DNA from: Nemania diffusa
Lineage: Eukaryota > Ascomycota > Sordariomycetes > Xylariales > Xylariaceae
Direction of reading: 5' to 3'
DNA: 64,000 nucleotides
NCBI GenBank assembly: GCA_038501195.1
Contig: JBBPUQ010000008.1
Span: 1,840,001 to 1,904,000, forward strand
Positions 1-13,282 of this stretch are shown here, piece by piece (the first letter of the stretch is position 1; each line of letters starts with the position of its first letter). The position numbers and the translations under genes were made by a program. A model generated the notes under the pieces. It worked only from the letters and a program-made list of their open reading frames with translations. It was not told the origin of the DNA and did no database searches.

Positions 1-3000
1 TCGCGAACCGACTTATAGGGATGATCTATGTGTGCGAGGAAGTTCTCGAGGATGGGTTTCTCATGTCGAAAGTGCCAACCACTATCATTGATTAAGAACT
101 CCAGAAGCTGCACCTTGGAAGACTCCTTGAAAGCAGCATTGGAGTTCATATCGAGTCGGAACGAACTTAGCTTGGTGACAAGATCGTGTGCTCGCCGGGG
201 ATCTTTGCTATCCATGAGGAAATGGAGGAAAGTAACCCAGTAGGATTGGTTTTCGGGCGTTAAACTGTCTGCAAAGATGTCCACGATTAGTGGCAGTGCG
301 AAGTCCCACACCAGCTTTTTGATTGAAGCTGTAGCATCGGTTAGGCCGGCGAGCATGGCCCCTATTATCTCCGCTGTTGCTCGATGCTGATGCTTGTCGC
401 TACCGTCGCCATAGACTTCAGTAGTTAGCTCTTTTACGTCTTCGAATTTGATTTCGGTCTCTCCGTAATGCATAAGATCAAACACATGCATAAGGAGTAC
501 TACATTCGCGGTCCTAAATCGGTCTGCCGAAGTATCTCGCGGTTCTTGCTTCAAATGATCAAAGAACTTGGCAAGCCATCGCCTATTAAGCAAACTGCCA
601 ATTTGCTTTCTAGTGGCTCGCTCCAAGTCATCGTAACCATCGAATTTCCGAGACTTTGCTTTCAAGGCATGAAAGGTCTTTCCCCACACTAGCCAACCGG
701 GGTAGTCTGCGTCGATGAAATATTGCGCATTCTCCGGGTGATTAAAGTCGTCTAGGTGCTTTGCGGTAAATTCGGCGTCGCCCTTTGGTACAGGCACAAT
801 CATCTTGTTTGTCTCGTACTCCTTCTCTAGAAGGTAGTTACGGTAACTATGTCCATAGACGGCTCGTTGGTCGATGGCGGAGAATACTAATGAAAATGCA
901 GATAGATAGTTTGCCCTGAGACCAGGATGGGGGTCGTTGGTGCCGTTGGCGACAAGCTCAATGAATTGGGGCGGTACGATGCTGTTAAAGCGTATGGAAA
1001 GATTAGTAGCAAAGATGGCACAGCGACTAGCCGTCTTCCAGTGCGATTCTCTCGCTAACTCTATCAATTCCAGCCCGAGGCTCGCCTTCTTCTCTTCGAC
1101 TTTCGTTCTTCGCTCAACAATAAAGGCATGCCTCGTCTCGATGGCCTTTGAACAATCTTCGTCGGGCTTGATTAAGTCCACCATGTTGCCATCCGTTATG
1201 ACCATCAATTCAAATCGTTTACCGAATTCTATGAGCGGGTACACGGCTGTAGATCCAAGGTTCTGAATGGACGTCTTGTCGACTCCGGCAGTCCTGATAT
1301 AAAGACGCATCAGCTCTGGAGCAAAGCGCCAGTCTTTCATCAAAGTTTTCAAAAGACTGGTGAATAACAAGGTATACATGGCGCCCTTGATTCGATCATG
1401 ATCCATTTCGTCGAGAGCTTTGCGGAACCGCTGCAGGATGACGGGAATGACTAGGGGCCGCCCCCCGATGAGTGCTTTGACTGAAGCATCTTGTGCCCCC
1501 TGTGCTATCCTACGCACATCAGCATATGAGGAAACAGATGATTCCGCAAGATCAAGAAGTAGTTGTTTGTCAAGTCCACTCTTGCGTCGAATCGTCGCGT
1601 TATGTTTGACCCGTTGTTGCTGATATCCATCTGCTCGCTTTACAAGCAGAGGGCGTGGGTATTCTTTGCGCAGGCCGCTGATCTTAAATGGGGCTACATC
1701 TGCTTTATAAAGTCGGAGAAGACGGTCTAGTGGGTGTGCAGACCGCTCAAAGCCGACGTCGGTAATCCAAGTACGATAAGTAGAGTATAGCGCAGTGAAG
1801 CATGCAACATCATCTTCCTGATGGGCATTCAGAAATGAATGTGTTCTCGACAATAACAATCCGATTTCTTCACGAAGATCATGTATGCGGTTATAAAGAG
1901 GCGCGTTGTGAGTCAACAAGTAGCCTGCTTGGTACTTGAATTGAGGTTTCGTCTCGTCGTCCTCACTGGCCTCTGCCAATGGGTCGTCAGCTTCTGTTTC
2001 ATCGTCGTCATCATCCTGCATGACTACATCTCCGCTATCTCCATTCGTGGCGCCAGCTCGACCCCCGTGACTGGTGGCCTCGCCCGAGGCTCTCTTTGGG
2101 TCGAATAGAGTTGCGACACCTGATATAACCAGCCGTAGTTGACTTAGTTGGCGAGACGTCTCATCAGACCATTCTTTGTTCTTCCCTCCTCTAGTTACGG
2201 GCGGCTCGTTACTCATTAGCGCTCGCAGCCGGCGCATAGCTGCGCCTGCCTGAGCTTCAAAGAGCTCCACGGCAAATTCTATTTCTTCGGTCAACGGTCG
2301 ATGCCATCGAATGCTAAGATCTGCAGGCTTTGTCGTCTTTCCCCAGTCATCGATATCTAATCCGCGCTTAATGACTTCAGGCTCATACAGCGCAGTGTCG
2401 ATTGGGTAAGTGTGTGTAAGGTTAAGAAGCAGATGATGGATAAAATTGCTGATATGAATGGTAGGGAGACCCCGACACTTCTCTTGCATGTACTCTGCGA
2501 TGTCAAACAGATCTTTCTTGTAATTGAGCACTTCACTTCCCACGTGAACTACACACATGCTTAATATGCTTATGTGCCACACAAGAGCCCTGTCGCGGGG
2601 AAGTATCTCCGTACCGCTGCTACGGTCAGAAGCAGCACCGTTCGAGTCAATTTCATGGCGAATATTGACAATAATCATTGGAATGAAGATCTTGAGCGTC
2701 TTCTCGGGATTCACTTTGCAAAGCGCATTGCAAATCCATGCCATGGCATCACGTGCCTGGTGCACGACATGTGACGATACAAATGTTGCTAGTTTTTCTA
2801 AGGTCATGTCGAAAAGTTCGGGAGACAACGAAGCAAACATGGGGGTCAGGGCTGCTGGTAATGTGTTAATTATGTTGTCTTCTGGTGACCCAGACCTCAC
2901 ATGCGACGAATCTGGGAGGTTTTCCAACAAGGTAAAGACTTTCCCCAGGAGTGTTAGGACAAACTCGCCAAAGCCGGCGGTAGATGACCGAGCTATATCA

Positions 3001-4909
3001 GCCTCATCTTCGTCGCTCAACTCATTCCTGTAATCGATCTTGACATCTTGGCCTTCTGCTTCCATTCGATCCATCTCTCCTTGTACCCACTGCATTGCTA
3101 GACTGGTGTCGTGGATTTTGCTGTTCTCCTTGGCTAAGTTGACAAACGGAATACTATACGCCACAGTTTGAATGAAATTGAGGGTATACTGAGTCTTGTT
3201 GAGGTCGTTGGCATCGATCCCAGGAAGCGCCAGTGCCAACAGCGCAGTGATGTGGCATCTAAAGCCTTTCTGCCTCGCCATCACATTCGCAATCATCTGT
3301 AAGCCGATAAGACTAGACGTGGTTCGGTGCACCTCCACCAGGCCTTGTAAACTAGGGTAGAAACGCTGAAGAGCACCGGGAAGCATTAAATCAGGTTCCA
3401 GAAAAGTCAAATTTTGAAGAACACCGAAATACATGCTGGTGACGGAGCTGCCTTTGCCATAGAGCCCCATGAAAGTGACTTCTCGCAAACACAACACAAA
3501 CCGCCGTTTTAATTCTGCGTTGATCCGCCTATCGACTGGGGTGTCCATCTCCCCATCTTGTTCCTTATTCCACCGAGATACGAACAACTCTGATAGGTAA
3601 TATGTCAATTGGGATAACATCCTAGTCCATGACCCATGGTTGGACGGATGAAAGAAGGTATCAACAGACTCCATGAGACCCTCTAGGCTATTTAGGATGG
3701 AGCTCTCTTTGTCAAGGCAATGAGGCGATAGCGATGAGACTATCCAGCGGGCTATTATATAGGTTACTGGGTGTTTCTTCTTATCTTTCTCCAAAAACAT
3801 GGCCATGCCAGCCGAGTAGTCCACATTGCTGTACGGGGAATTGGCCTGACCAACAGGGATATCGGTTAGACGGAGAATAGCCGTGAAGATGAGGTCGGAC
3901 TGTTCGCGCGTAAATATGCCATGTTCGCCAAAGGGCACATGTAGGCACGACAGGTAATCTCGGGCCAGCCTCGAGAGGATATCAAGAAGCGTATTATCGA
4001 CAACTTTAGACCGCGAGATCAATGACCATAAGTGGAAGAAGGTAGGCAGGAAGTCGGACGGTTGGGAGAGCGGTTCGATAGGCGGGGCGGGAGTCGTAGG
4101 CATCAGAACATTCAAAATCCCAAGGACGATGAAGGCATCGGAGAGATCAGAAGTGCTGAAGTATGGGAGAATCTCTTCTAGCATAACATACCGCTCCTTC
4201 GGATCAAAGTAGGACTGCGCATGAAGACATAACTTCCAGAGATGCTTCAGCCCTCGTCTCAGCGAGGAGTGATGTGACGCTGCTTCTCCAGGGAGGACTA
4301 TCGTTTTAATCTCCTTCCAGAGCGGGCGCCAATCCAGTGTCAAGTCTTCTTGCGGAATGAGGAAATGCTTCTTCCTGCGAAGACGCAAAAGGTTAGGTCT
4401 GGTAGCGAGAGGAAGGAGGAGATAGAGACAATAGTTAGGAGACGTGAGACAAACCTAGTTAACGTAACAACCATCCTCGAGAACCTGTCAGCGGTATTGG
4501 TATCCAGGCCCGGAGCCAGGGCTAGATAAAAATAAAGCTTGGCGAGCCTAGCCCGCAGCTCATGCGGCATATCAAACTTCAAGGAAAGCCATGCTTGCAA
4601 TTGGCGTGTCCAATGGAGGGCACCGGGGGAGAAGTCCTCGGCCTTGATTGCTATGTAGAGTTCTTTCAAGATGCCTTGCAGGGCGGCATCACGCTGAGCC
4701 TCCTCCTCGATAGGATACGGCAGGAGATGGAAATAGGCGAAGGTTCGGGGCCTGTGTCGTTTGCTATCGTCTATGCTGGCTACCGAGGGCAGGCCCGGGG
4801 AGGTCGCTCGAGATATGGTTTCACCAACAGGCTGGGAGCTCAGGATGTGAGAGGCGATATTAAAGGCGGGTGCCGAAGACGAGTCCAAGGCGCCGTCCAT
4901 GATCAACAA
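1..4909 (-). CDS. BLM10: Proteasome activator BLM10/PA200 (partial, C-terminus off the window)
   Basis: Large HEAT-like-repeat protein that caps the 20S proteasome and opens its gate, in the nucleus and cytoplasm. Exon 1 is 4909-4455 and encodes the conserved N-terminus (YFHLLPYPIEEEAQRDAALQ, then ALHWTRQLQAWLSLKFDMP). An 80-nt intron (4454-4375, GTTTGT...TCGCAG) joins in phase 2 to exon 2 at 4374. Exon 2 restores RKKHFLIPQEDLTLDWRPLW, typical of fungal BLM10, and stays open to the window edge. About 1,600 residues are visible out of roughly 1,900-2,000 usual for the family, so the C-terminal part is missing. Segments such as LMHYGETEIKFEDVKELTTE near position 420 confirm the frame far downstream. 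The first Met is at 4909; a Met at 4900 is an equally possible start. Family identity is recognised from sequence memory, not a search. Confidence 0.9.
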
Positions 4910-7900
4910 CGGGATTGCGGTCGCAACGGTTATGGCAGGCGGTGGTGAAAGCGCTCGAGGACGCTGTCTCGACTCGAGCGAGTGGAGGGAGCGAAAGTGA
5001 CACAGGGGAGTGGCATCAACCTATGAAGCGTGGTTTATCGAAAGGCGCACTCTGCAGGCATCGATGGTTATGCGTGGCTATAATTGGGGTCTCGTGGCGA
5101 AATCGTCATGCAAGGGCACAAAAGCAGCCGACGCAACAGAGCCGCTGCCTAGTGCGCCTAAGATATATGCGTGGATGTTATGCGTAGGAATTGTTTCTGT
5201 CCCTTGTGTTATCTCGTTCCCAAGTCGACGGCTCAGGAAGATAACTTCTATCTAGGGAGACTATCGATCAAATGGAATGTAGGTGATCTGGCAGCCCACT
5301 GGTGTGACGTCGCACCTCGAGCTGGTTGTTAATTGAGCTAGCTATGGCCTGGTGTGTCGATAGATTGGGTGGTCTGGGGGAGTCGGTATAGAAGGCCCGT
5401 GGAAGGCGGTGGTGCACGATGGACGTCGGTACTTGTTTGTGTCCGGGCGGTCCTTGAATACTAGCGCAGGTATTCTGTACAGTTGGTACTCTGTACCTTA
5501 GGTAGGGACATACAGGCACCTGTTGGACTGCTGGTTTCGACTGACTATACGAAATACCTAAGCAATTATTTAGTAAGCAGCCGATTATATTCCTAGGTAC
5601 CTATCTAGATACCGCATGGACTGGCGCCGAGAAATAAATAAAGAATAACACGCAAAGGAGATGCTGAAATCTGAAATCGTACCGCAAGTTGAACGAGGCT
5701 CAAAGACTTAGGTAAGGCCCCGGTCCTCTAATAAAATAGGTAGTAGAATTAGTATTGTACACCTGTAAACCAGAAAAACAAAACGGGAATCCAGAGCTCC
5801 GAGTCTGTCCTTCCCAAGTAACGCTTCTCCTATCTAGTGTTAAGGAATTCAATATTAAAATAAAATAAAAAAGAGAGCAAGAGGTAGGTAGGTTGGGCGT
5901 TTTATGATCGAAGGGCAGTGGGATCTGGAGAGCTTTCTAATCAGCACGAGCTTGAATCGTCACACTGCAGGAGCCTATTGCTGTACAGTACCTATTGTAG
6001 GGATGCAGGACGCTTAGTGTTGCTAGGTTCAGCACGGCGTACAGAAATAACCCAGGTACATACCCTATCTGTGTCTATCTCTCTCCTACCATGTAGGTAG
6101 GTAGCTACGTAATCTCCCTCGCATGGAGGGCGGCATACATCTCACCTCTATTGATCAATTATCGATCACTTCATCCTGGATGTTGCTTCTACCTATATCT
6201 ATTGGTTTCTACTTTTGTCCCTGTTTCTGTTTTGCTAGCGCTGATACTGTTGTACTCGGGTAGGTATGCGTTCTCAAGTCACCAGGGCTCTCAAGCGTCA
6301 CGGGTGTAAGAGAATGGGTACCTAAGGAGGTCAGCAACTCTGGATGAAGTGAAGACTGTACACACCTGTGCTCGTTGAGGTATTGTCCGATCATCAACTT
6401 CGTAGGTTTGCCCGGTTAATACCGTAACCTGCCCTTTTCTCATACGAACTACCTCCAAAGGCAAAGAATATCCTGTGTAACGGCCTCTGATAAACCTGCT
6501 CCTAATCCTCTATGCCTACCTACATAGGTAGGTACTACTTGTGTAGTCAGGTTAGGTGCCTGGGAAGCTTATGCCACTACCTATTATAGCACTGTCAGGT
6601 ACCTACCTAAAATACCTAATGGAAGCTGGCTAGCTCGGATTTAGCGCTTGTAACAGCCTATAACGCCATAATCCAGTAGATACCTACTATAACCCGCCCC
6701 CTGGCACCTACCTACTTCATACAGCTGCAACGGAGCGCGATGCTGGCCGTGGGGCAACGGTTATCCGCATTATACCCCAGGCCGGTCTCCAGTCCCCAGG
6801 CCCTATCTAGCTGTCTATATGCACATTAGAACAGATTTAAACCGCCTACCCGCCTACCCTGATTCCCGAGTACTCGGGCTCCAAGATCATGGGTCTGTTC
6901 TGCAGGCCGCAGCGGGACACGCAAGAGCAATCGGTCATGCGCATGTCGAGAAAGACCATTCCTCTGGTCTCCGACCCATTTCAAGCATTGGTAGCATGAT
7001 ATGTGGATAGAATCTCACATGCGAACGGCCACCACCACTTATACGTACATACATACATACATGCGTACATATTCTAGCACCTACCGTTTTACGACTTCCA
7101 CTTATTGTTGTTACACGACTACCTACCTACATAGCTACTTACTACCTTCTAATACCGCTACCACTGCCGCATCTTACTGGCTCTGCCCCTGCGTCGTCTT
7201 TTAGGCAGCTAACTTAGCCCACCAAACAATCGCGTGCGCGCGCACACGTAAACGCAGCCCAGCCTGCCTTGCCTGCCTGCCGCCGAAACCTGCCGGATTA
7301 AGCCGCTCCTGTCTCCTGCAGCGTTGCGTTGCGCATCCGACGGATTACCCGGAATCCCCTGCCGGCTTCACTCGTATTGGCGCAACATACAGCGTGATAG
7401 ACACGTGCTAGAATAGGCTTACTTCGCTAGATATATCATCTAAAAACCGGTATAGACCATTGTAAACTGGTAAACTATAGTCTACCTGGAGTCAACTATT
7501 ATCTACGTAGACATTCCCTTGCTTGGGCAAAGCTAGGCTTGCGTCTTCATATATCTCCGAGCTTCCATCTCTTTCTGTTTTTCGATTCCAGGATATATTA
7601 TTTTCGTTTCAAGATATGATTACTACAATCAAGATTTCCCAGTTGCATGTTGCCTCCAATTACGTCAAGATGCAGAGACTTACGATATCCTACACCAAGA
7701 TGCCTATAGTTATCAAGTAGGTATGTAAATAAGTGGCTACTAATGACATACTTACTACATACAGATGGACTGCGTACTGCGTATGCGCGCGCTGCTCCGG
7801 CATTCGACTTCGAATACCTCCTACCTAAGGCACAGGACTACCAGGTTGGGCATATATGCATGTTCGATGCGTATAGCGCATTCAGCTCATGCCGCCTATC

Positions 7901-8277
7901 TGCTGGTCGGGAATTTGGGATACGCAAAGAAGCATATAGATTATCAATAACGCTAAATCGGGTTACACGACTTCTAAGGAAGCGGGATTGCCCTAGAACT
8001 CATCATGCGGTTTTGATTATGGGCTTGTGCGTTAGACGAATGAGAACCGCATCCCGACCTTAGTCGTTCCATTCTCCCGCATAAGATGCATAGAATCAAA
8101 CCTTAGGAACCGAAGGGGATTGGTCGGTACCTGTTCATCACATGCTTAAAAGACGAATCACTTTTAGACAGTCTAAGTAAGTAGGTACTCTAGCAGAGCC
8201 TTTTCGCGTATCGCATACATGCCTCTTCTCTTTACACTTTGCCTTTGCCTTCGCATTTCCCTAAAGCTCATCTACGT
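4910..8277. other. Gene-poor intergenic region with TAGGTA-type clusters
   Basis: About 3.4 kb with only short, low-quality open frames and no recognisable domain. It holds several TAGGTA/TACCTA clusters, including a near-palindromic stretch at about 6514-6532, and a short (ATAC)n-like run at about 7045-7062. The 5' flank of BLM10 lies at its left end. I see no RNA gene or coherent spliced gene here. Confidence 0.6.
6514..6532. repeat. Representative TAGGTA/TACCTA near-palindrome cluster
   Basis: Sequence around CCTACCTACATAGGTAGG forms an inverted repeat. Similar clusters are scattered through spacers near 5592, 6085, 6598, 14420, 14640, 15680, 21220-21470, 26900-27110, 44260, 49640 and 53305. 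They are confined to non-coding sequence as far as I can see. Confidence 0.65.
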
Positions 8278-10239
8278 CTAGTCTTTCTTCTTACCCATTC
8301 TCGGCAATCCACACCAGACTAACAAGATGGCCGCGAATAGTGCGAGAATAATCGGCTGCAATACTTGAACGCCTTTCGCCTGCGCAATGGCACCAACAGC
8401 AAATGGCAGAACAGCCCCGCCGCCTCCGCCAAACGCAGCCGCGAAACCAATAGCGCTGACGTGAAGGTGGTACGGGAGTAGCTTTGACATGACCACGATG
8501 ACGGCGGGAAACAGGGGCCCAATAAAGAAACCCTGGAATGCTACCGCAACGGCTGATACGATGAACTGCGGGACGAGCCAGAATAGCAACTCCAAACCCA
8601 TTGCAACAAGTAGATATATCTGATCACTGTCAACCATGGATCCGTCACGATAAACTTAAAGGAGGCGAGGGAGGAAGACAGGAACGGGATGAGGGACTTG
8701 CAGACGTACCATGATCGCGAGCTTCTCCCCGATCTTTGGCGTGACGAACCCTAAAACGAACCGCCCAACCGCCAAACCGAGCCAGAACCCAGTAGCTGTA
8801 ATGCCGCTCTCAAAAGCCGCGCCGTGGCGGACCTGGATCATGAACTCGACGATCCACCCTCCAAGCGCGACCTCGACACCGACGTAGCCTAGCAGGAAAA
8901 TAGCACATAGCCAAGCGACGCGGACCCCCGGCTTCTTGAAGAGCACCTCCTTCAGCCCCCCGCCGGGGGAACTCGAGCTCGTACCCACCGAGTCATGATA
9001 TTCGCGCGCTGTGGCCTTCCAGAAGCCAGCGCCCGTGACGACAATTTCGAGCCCTGCGAGGCTGATCTGCTCACGAAACCCCGTCAGCTTCAGCCCTATC
9101 GTGCACGAAGTCACCACAAGCAAAACAAAAGACGGGAGCAGATTCAAACACCTCCCAGCGGGAACGAGAAGGAAATACGTAGGGGGGGGGGGGACGAGTC
9201 TCACCATGACGTAGTAAAACGCGTACCAAGGCAGGCCGGCTTTCGTGATCATGGCCGTGGCAATGAGGGGGCTGATGACGGCGCCCACGCCGTAGATCCC
9301 GTGCAGGAAGCCCAGGAGCTCGTTGGCGCGGCTCAGGTTGCCGATGAAGGCGTTCCACTACAACCGCTGGAGTCAGTAATTACTCTTTTGCGTAGTTCTA
9401 CAGCTCTCGAAACATGCTCCCGAGACATTTCGGGAGCTCTCAAGTTACTAGAAAGGGAAGAAAATGACTCCAGCGGTAACTCACGGCCGCGTCCGTGATG
9501 CCGTTCCCGAAGCCGGCGAGCGCGAACGCCACGACGAGGACCGGGTACGGCGGGTGCGTGGCGATGATGACGTATGCGACGAGGTGGCTGCCCGAGGCCA
9601 CGAAGGCCACGCCGCGCCGCCCGACGCGCGTGTGGAAGAAGTTGTTGAGGAATGCGGCGGCTGTGTACCCGATAAACGGCGAGAGGAATATCAAGGATAT
9701 GATAAGATACTCTAGGTTGTAGAATTTTTGGAGCTGATGAACTTGGGGTTTTTGGTTAGTCAGCTATTCTTCCAATTGTATTTTTGCAGGGAGAAGTCTG
9801 GTTTGTTAAGCACTATACGAATATAGTATGGTAAAGAAAGGCTGTGCCATACATATGGGATCAGGGGCTATAATTATTTTTCGGTCAGCAATTCAGTCCT
9901 TTCATTTAGTCAGGATATACTATACGTAGTAATAAATAATCAACTTACACCATAAGCCGCATCATTCGCGCCCATGACTAGGAATGAGTAAAAGCATGCC
10001 ATGACACGCCGGATGTTCCTCCGAGGGTAGTTCCACCGCTCCTTAGCCTCAGTAGCCTCCTCCGGAGGCGTCGTCCCCCCGATGCCAATGGACTCCTGCG
10101 TTTCCTCGTCGGGGCCGGCCCATCGTGTCGACTCCTTCGCGCTCTTGTTATCCGACGGCAGCGGTGGCGACGGGCACACGGGCACCATCTCCACCACAGC
10201 GGTGCTAGAGCCGCCGTTCTGTCGAAATTGCGACGCCAT
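8278..10239 (-). CDS. MFS transporter, BSC6-like (fucose-permease-like) group
   Basis: Twelve-helix-type major facilitator protein of the fungal group often labelled 'bypass of stop codon protein 6'; substrate unknown, plasma or internal membrane. Five exons: 10239-9951, 9741-9485, 9357-9205, 9066-8710 and 8619-8278. All junctions keep phase and give 465 aa. Key stretches are FLVMGANDAAYG in helix 1, IFLSPFIGYTAAAFLNN, LAGFGNGITDAAWNAFIGN, LLGFLHGIYGVGAVISPLIA and AGLPWYAFYYVM, then a C-terminal half from FLLGYVGVEVALGGWIVEFM to GKKKD. Introns have GTGAGT/GTACGT-like donors. A Met at 10320 in the same frame would add 27 residues; I prefer 10239 (MASQFRQNGG) because the added part looks like leader sequence. 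The intron at 9204-9067 contains a C12 run on the coding strand. Confidence 0.82.
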
Positions 10240-11398
10240 TCTTCCTATTCGCGTTCTTTGCTTTCTTGTCGAACACGATGGCAGTACTCTGCCGGGCGAG
10301 ATGAGCGAACTGCTAGCCACGCAAGCACGCTTCAGGAAACCAGCAGATAGAATGACTTGATTTACCTAGTGTTCAAACCCTTACAATACTCAACATCTAT
10401 CACTTACTTCAGATATATAAAGGTCGCGAAGACGATCTTTATATATTCAAGCCAAGACGACGGAGAAGCCAAATCCAACCATGCCCCGACAAGATGCAAA
10501 TAAACACCCCAAACGCATACCAACCGCTATCTCTTGGCTCCCTTACCGAGTGGGTAAGTAGGTGGTCTGTCCTACCGGTTGGGGGTCGCTCATGACAGGC
10601 CCGGCAGAATATCGGGGCCCCAGCCTTTTCTTTCACCCCGCAACAACTGACATTAATCATCCGTATGCGGAAGTTCCGCCACACAGGTTGGCCATTTGGA
10701 TACTAAAGTGGATATTCATGCTGTAGAAACAATGGAGGTAATTGACATGATATCTACCGTGAGGGTGAGGGGTAAGATATCTTGCTGGTCATTCATTTTC
10801 ATCTTTAGTCCGTACTATTCGCATAACTGGAAACATAGAAGACTTCCAACCCAGCAAATCACGTTCAGATAACATAAGTATTCCTGTTATAATTTGTTCT
10901 TATTACCAGAGTCTATCTCAGTTACCAAGTCCTTTAAAAAGTAATCGCGAGAGTTGGAGACAGGAAAGCTCACAAGCTTATTCTATTGTTGTGGAATCGA
11001 CACAGGTTTTCGTACCAGTGGTCGACTCTTCCATCTCCATCTAGCAAGGGTAACTTCAAGATGCCAGAAGACCGTGCCGTATCCAGCTATTTTCTCCGTC
11101 GAATCAAACGCTAGAACAGCCTCCAAATAGTATACGGCTCACGCCAAAACACTTCTATGATATTCCCTACACTTTTTGACCCAATTGATCCCCTGACTCC
11201 TTGCCGATGTTCTAAAATTTTCAGCGGTTGCTGATGTACTTACTATTACATGTGTGTTGTAGGACTGGTGCGTGTCAGAGCCGCGACGGCTTTCCTCTCG
11301 TGGCGACAAGCTATAAAGCAAAGTTGAGACGCCCAGCTTCTCCAGGATCTGTTGCCAACATCGGCTCTACTAGTGGCTGTGTCAACATGACAGCAATT
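10240..11398. other. Intergenic region between MFS transporter and unknown gene
   Basis: About 1.1 kb. It contains the upstream region of the MFS gene and the 3' flank of the 627-aa gene, both on the minus strand. Only short open frames without domain character are present; I see nothing further. Confidence 0.55.
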
Positions 11399-13282
11399 CT
11401 ATCGCTCTGACAACTTTCGAAACCAGTTTGTCATGTTCTTCCACTTGCGATGCTTGCACTTGGAACTATTTTCGCTTGTATCGACTCGCTCAGAAGGTTT
11501 CTGTGCTGCGTCTGTAGGCGCTTCATGCGACCCTAAAATGTCCCCGTCACTCAGATCAGGCGACAAAGGACCAAGAGGCAAATAGGCCGAGACAGCGCGA
11601 CGCCTAACGGGCATTGGAGGCGGCGCTAGCGCTGGGGGCCGATGCGTTCCTGTTTCACCCTTTGGAGTAACATAAGAAACGTCCATTATAGATTCAGTTA
11701 TTGGATGTTCGCGAGCGCTTTTACTGAGTCCGGTACTCCAGTCGCCACTAAGCGCCCGTCTGCCGAGTTTAGATATCCGGTCGCTCTCATTATCGGCAGG
11801 CTGATCGTTATTTTCCTGTAGTCCTGCTCTTCGTTTTTGCATGAAAGCAGCCCCAGTGGACGTCGCCCGTCTAGGAACATCATTCATGGGCCGCGATGCA
11901 GGTTGTCGAATTCCGATCGAATATTTTCGACGTCCTGTCGCTTCCGAGTACGGTGAAGAATCAGCGCTAGCACTGAGGGATCGTCGTCGGCCATGTGAAG
12001 ACCCCTCCGGTTGGAATGTTGTCAAGGTACGAGACGGCATGAAGTCTTCAGGCCGGAAACCAGGAGCCCAACCATGTCGAAGAGCAACCCAGACTGCCGA
12101 AATGGAGATGAATGATTTCTGCCACTCTTGAATTGGTTGGATACTCCTTCCCGTTGGGCTTTGGTCACCGCCAGACGGCGGGCTTGGGGGCGAGAAGCTC
12201 TCAGACCTCGATGGGAATCGGTTCGTAGACTGATCCACGGTCGTGTAGGTCTCAGGTATAATGAGGGAAGTACTAGTGAGTGTCGCAAGGATAGGGTGGC
12301 GCCGGCACTGTGGATCTAGGATGCTAAAAGTGAACCTAGTGTCAGAGAGTTGAGGTTTCGCCGAGTTCAGTTTGGGTGAGGTCGGTGTGGCTGGCAATGA
12401 ACTAGATACAGTGTGCTTGCGGACCCATCGAGCTGTAATAGTCGTTCCCATTGTATCAATCGAGGTGAATTCGTAGGAATAAGAATTCCCATTGGATCGA
12501 GTCGTGGCCACCCAAACCGTTCCGTCCGCCATGACAATTTCTGTCTTATCCTCGTTCTTCGAGGGGCTTAGCACAGCAAGTAAGTCACGCGCCATTATGC
12601 TGTTTTCGTCATATTCACTTTCAGAATCCAAAGCATGCGAAGCATAGTCTTCGCTCTTAACTAGCATGATATCTTGACCGCTTAGTTCTCTTTTAATGCC
12701 GGCAATTCCAGGAACGCGTCCCAGGAGTGGTGCCATTATCGATCTAGCACCCGCAAATGATGGATACACATCAATGGTAGGTATAGGGCGCGATCCGGGT
12801 GCGACTTGCTGGATTTGAAGCACGAGGTTTGGACGCACGTGGATGATCCTCTGTTTAGTACGTAGCTTTGGGGGAGGATGAGCAAGCACATATGTAGTAC
12901 CTCTCTCAATGCCAGAGCGACGCTTCCGGCGAACTGAGGACGACACCTTGCTAGCATCGGAGATGATGGATGTTTCATCTTCGCTCATCGCTTCCAACTG
13001 TATAGGCAGCGGGTTGTGTTGAGTCTCTGGGGAATTCATCGAACTGGTGTCCAATGCTTGAGCCACGGGCTCCGGGTAGGTCCTAGGCTTTTTCAAGTCG
13101 GGTACTGCGTCATTGTCACGGGATAGTGACGTCCCTGGAGGAAGAGTCGATGCTCTATTTGCGGGTGGTGGAAAGGCTGAACGCAAGAGAGGGTTGCGCC
13201 GATTACTACCATTCGCAACAGCTTGTGTTTTGCGCTTTGAGAATTCGTGACCGTGTAAGCTAGCCCCGGAATGAAGGAACAT
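11399..13282 (-). CDS. Conserved-looking fungal protein of unknown function, 627 aa
   Basis: Single-exon reading frame of 627 codons with uniform fungal codon use, far too long to be chance. I do not recognise a named family. The N-terminal ~110 residues and the region after ~residue 330 are Ser/Pro/Arg-rich and probably disordered. Between them is a more ordered core of about 200 residues (from IERGTTYVLAHPPPKLRTKQ through TVWVATTRSNGNSYSYEFTS to WVRKH), followed by a second ordered patch (RFTFSILDPQCRRHPILATL). The protein ends in a basic, tryptophan-containing tail (KHRKWKNMTNWFRKLSER) that could form an amphipathic helix. No signal peptide or clear membrane segment. The start at 13282 is the first Met in frame; an upstream exon cannot be excluded. 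Confidence 0.75.
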   Translation of the reverse strand: MFLHSGASLHGHEFSKRKTQAVANGSNRRNPLLRSAFPPPANRASTLPPGTSLSRDNDAVPDLKKPRTYPEPVAQALDTSSMNSPETQHNPLPIQLEAMSEDETSIISDASKVSSSVRRKRRSGIERGTTYVLAHPPPKLRTKQRIIHVRPNLVLQIQQVAPGSRPIPTIDVYPSFAGARSIMAPLLGRVPGIAGIKRELSGQDIMLVKSEDYASHALDSESEYDENSIMARDLLAVLSPSKNEDKTEIVMADGTVWVATTRSNGNSYSYEFTSIDTMGTTITARWVRKHTVSSSLPATPTSPKLNSAKPQLSDTRFTFSILDPQCRRHPILATLTSTSLIIPETYTTVDQSTNRFPSRSESFSPPSPPSGGDQSPTGRSIQPIQEWQKSFISISAVWVALRHGWAPGFRPEDFMPSRTLTTFQPEGSSHGRRRSLSASADSSPYSEATGRRKYSIGIRQPASRPMNDVPRRATSTGAAFMQKRRAGLQENNDQPADNESDRISKLGRRALSGDWSTGLSKSAREHPITESIMDVSYVTPKGETGTHRPPALAPPPMPVRRRAVSAYLPLGPLSPDLSDGDILGSHEAPTDAAQKPSERVDTSENSSKCKHRKWKNMTNWFRKLSER

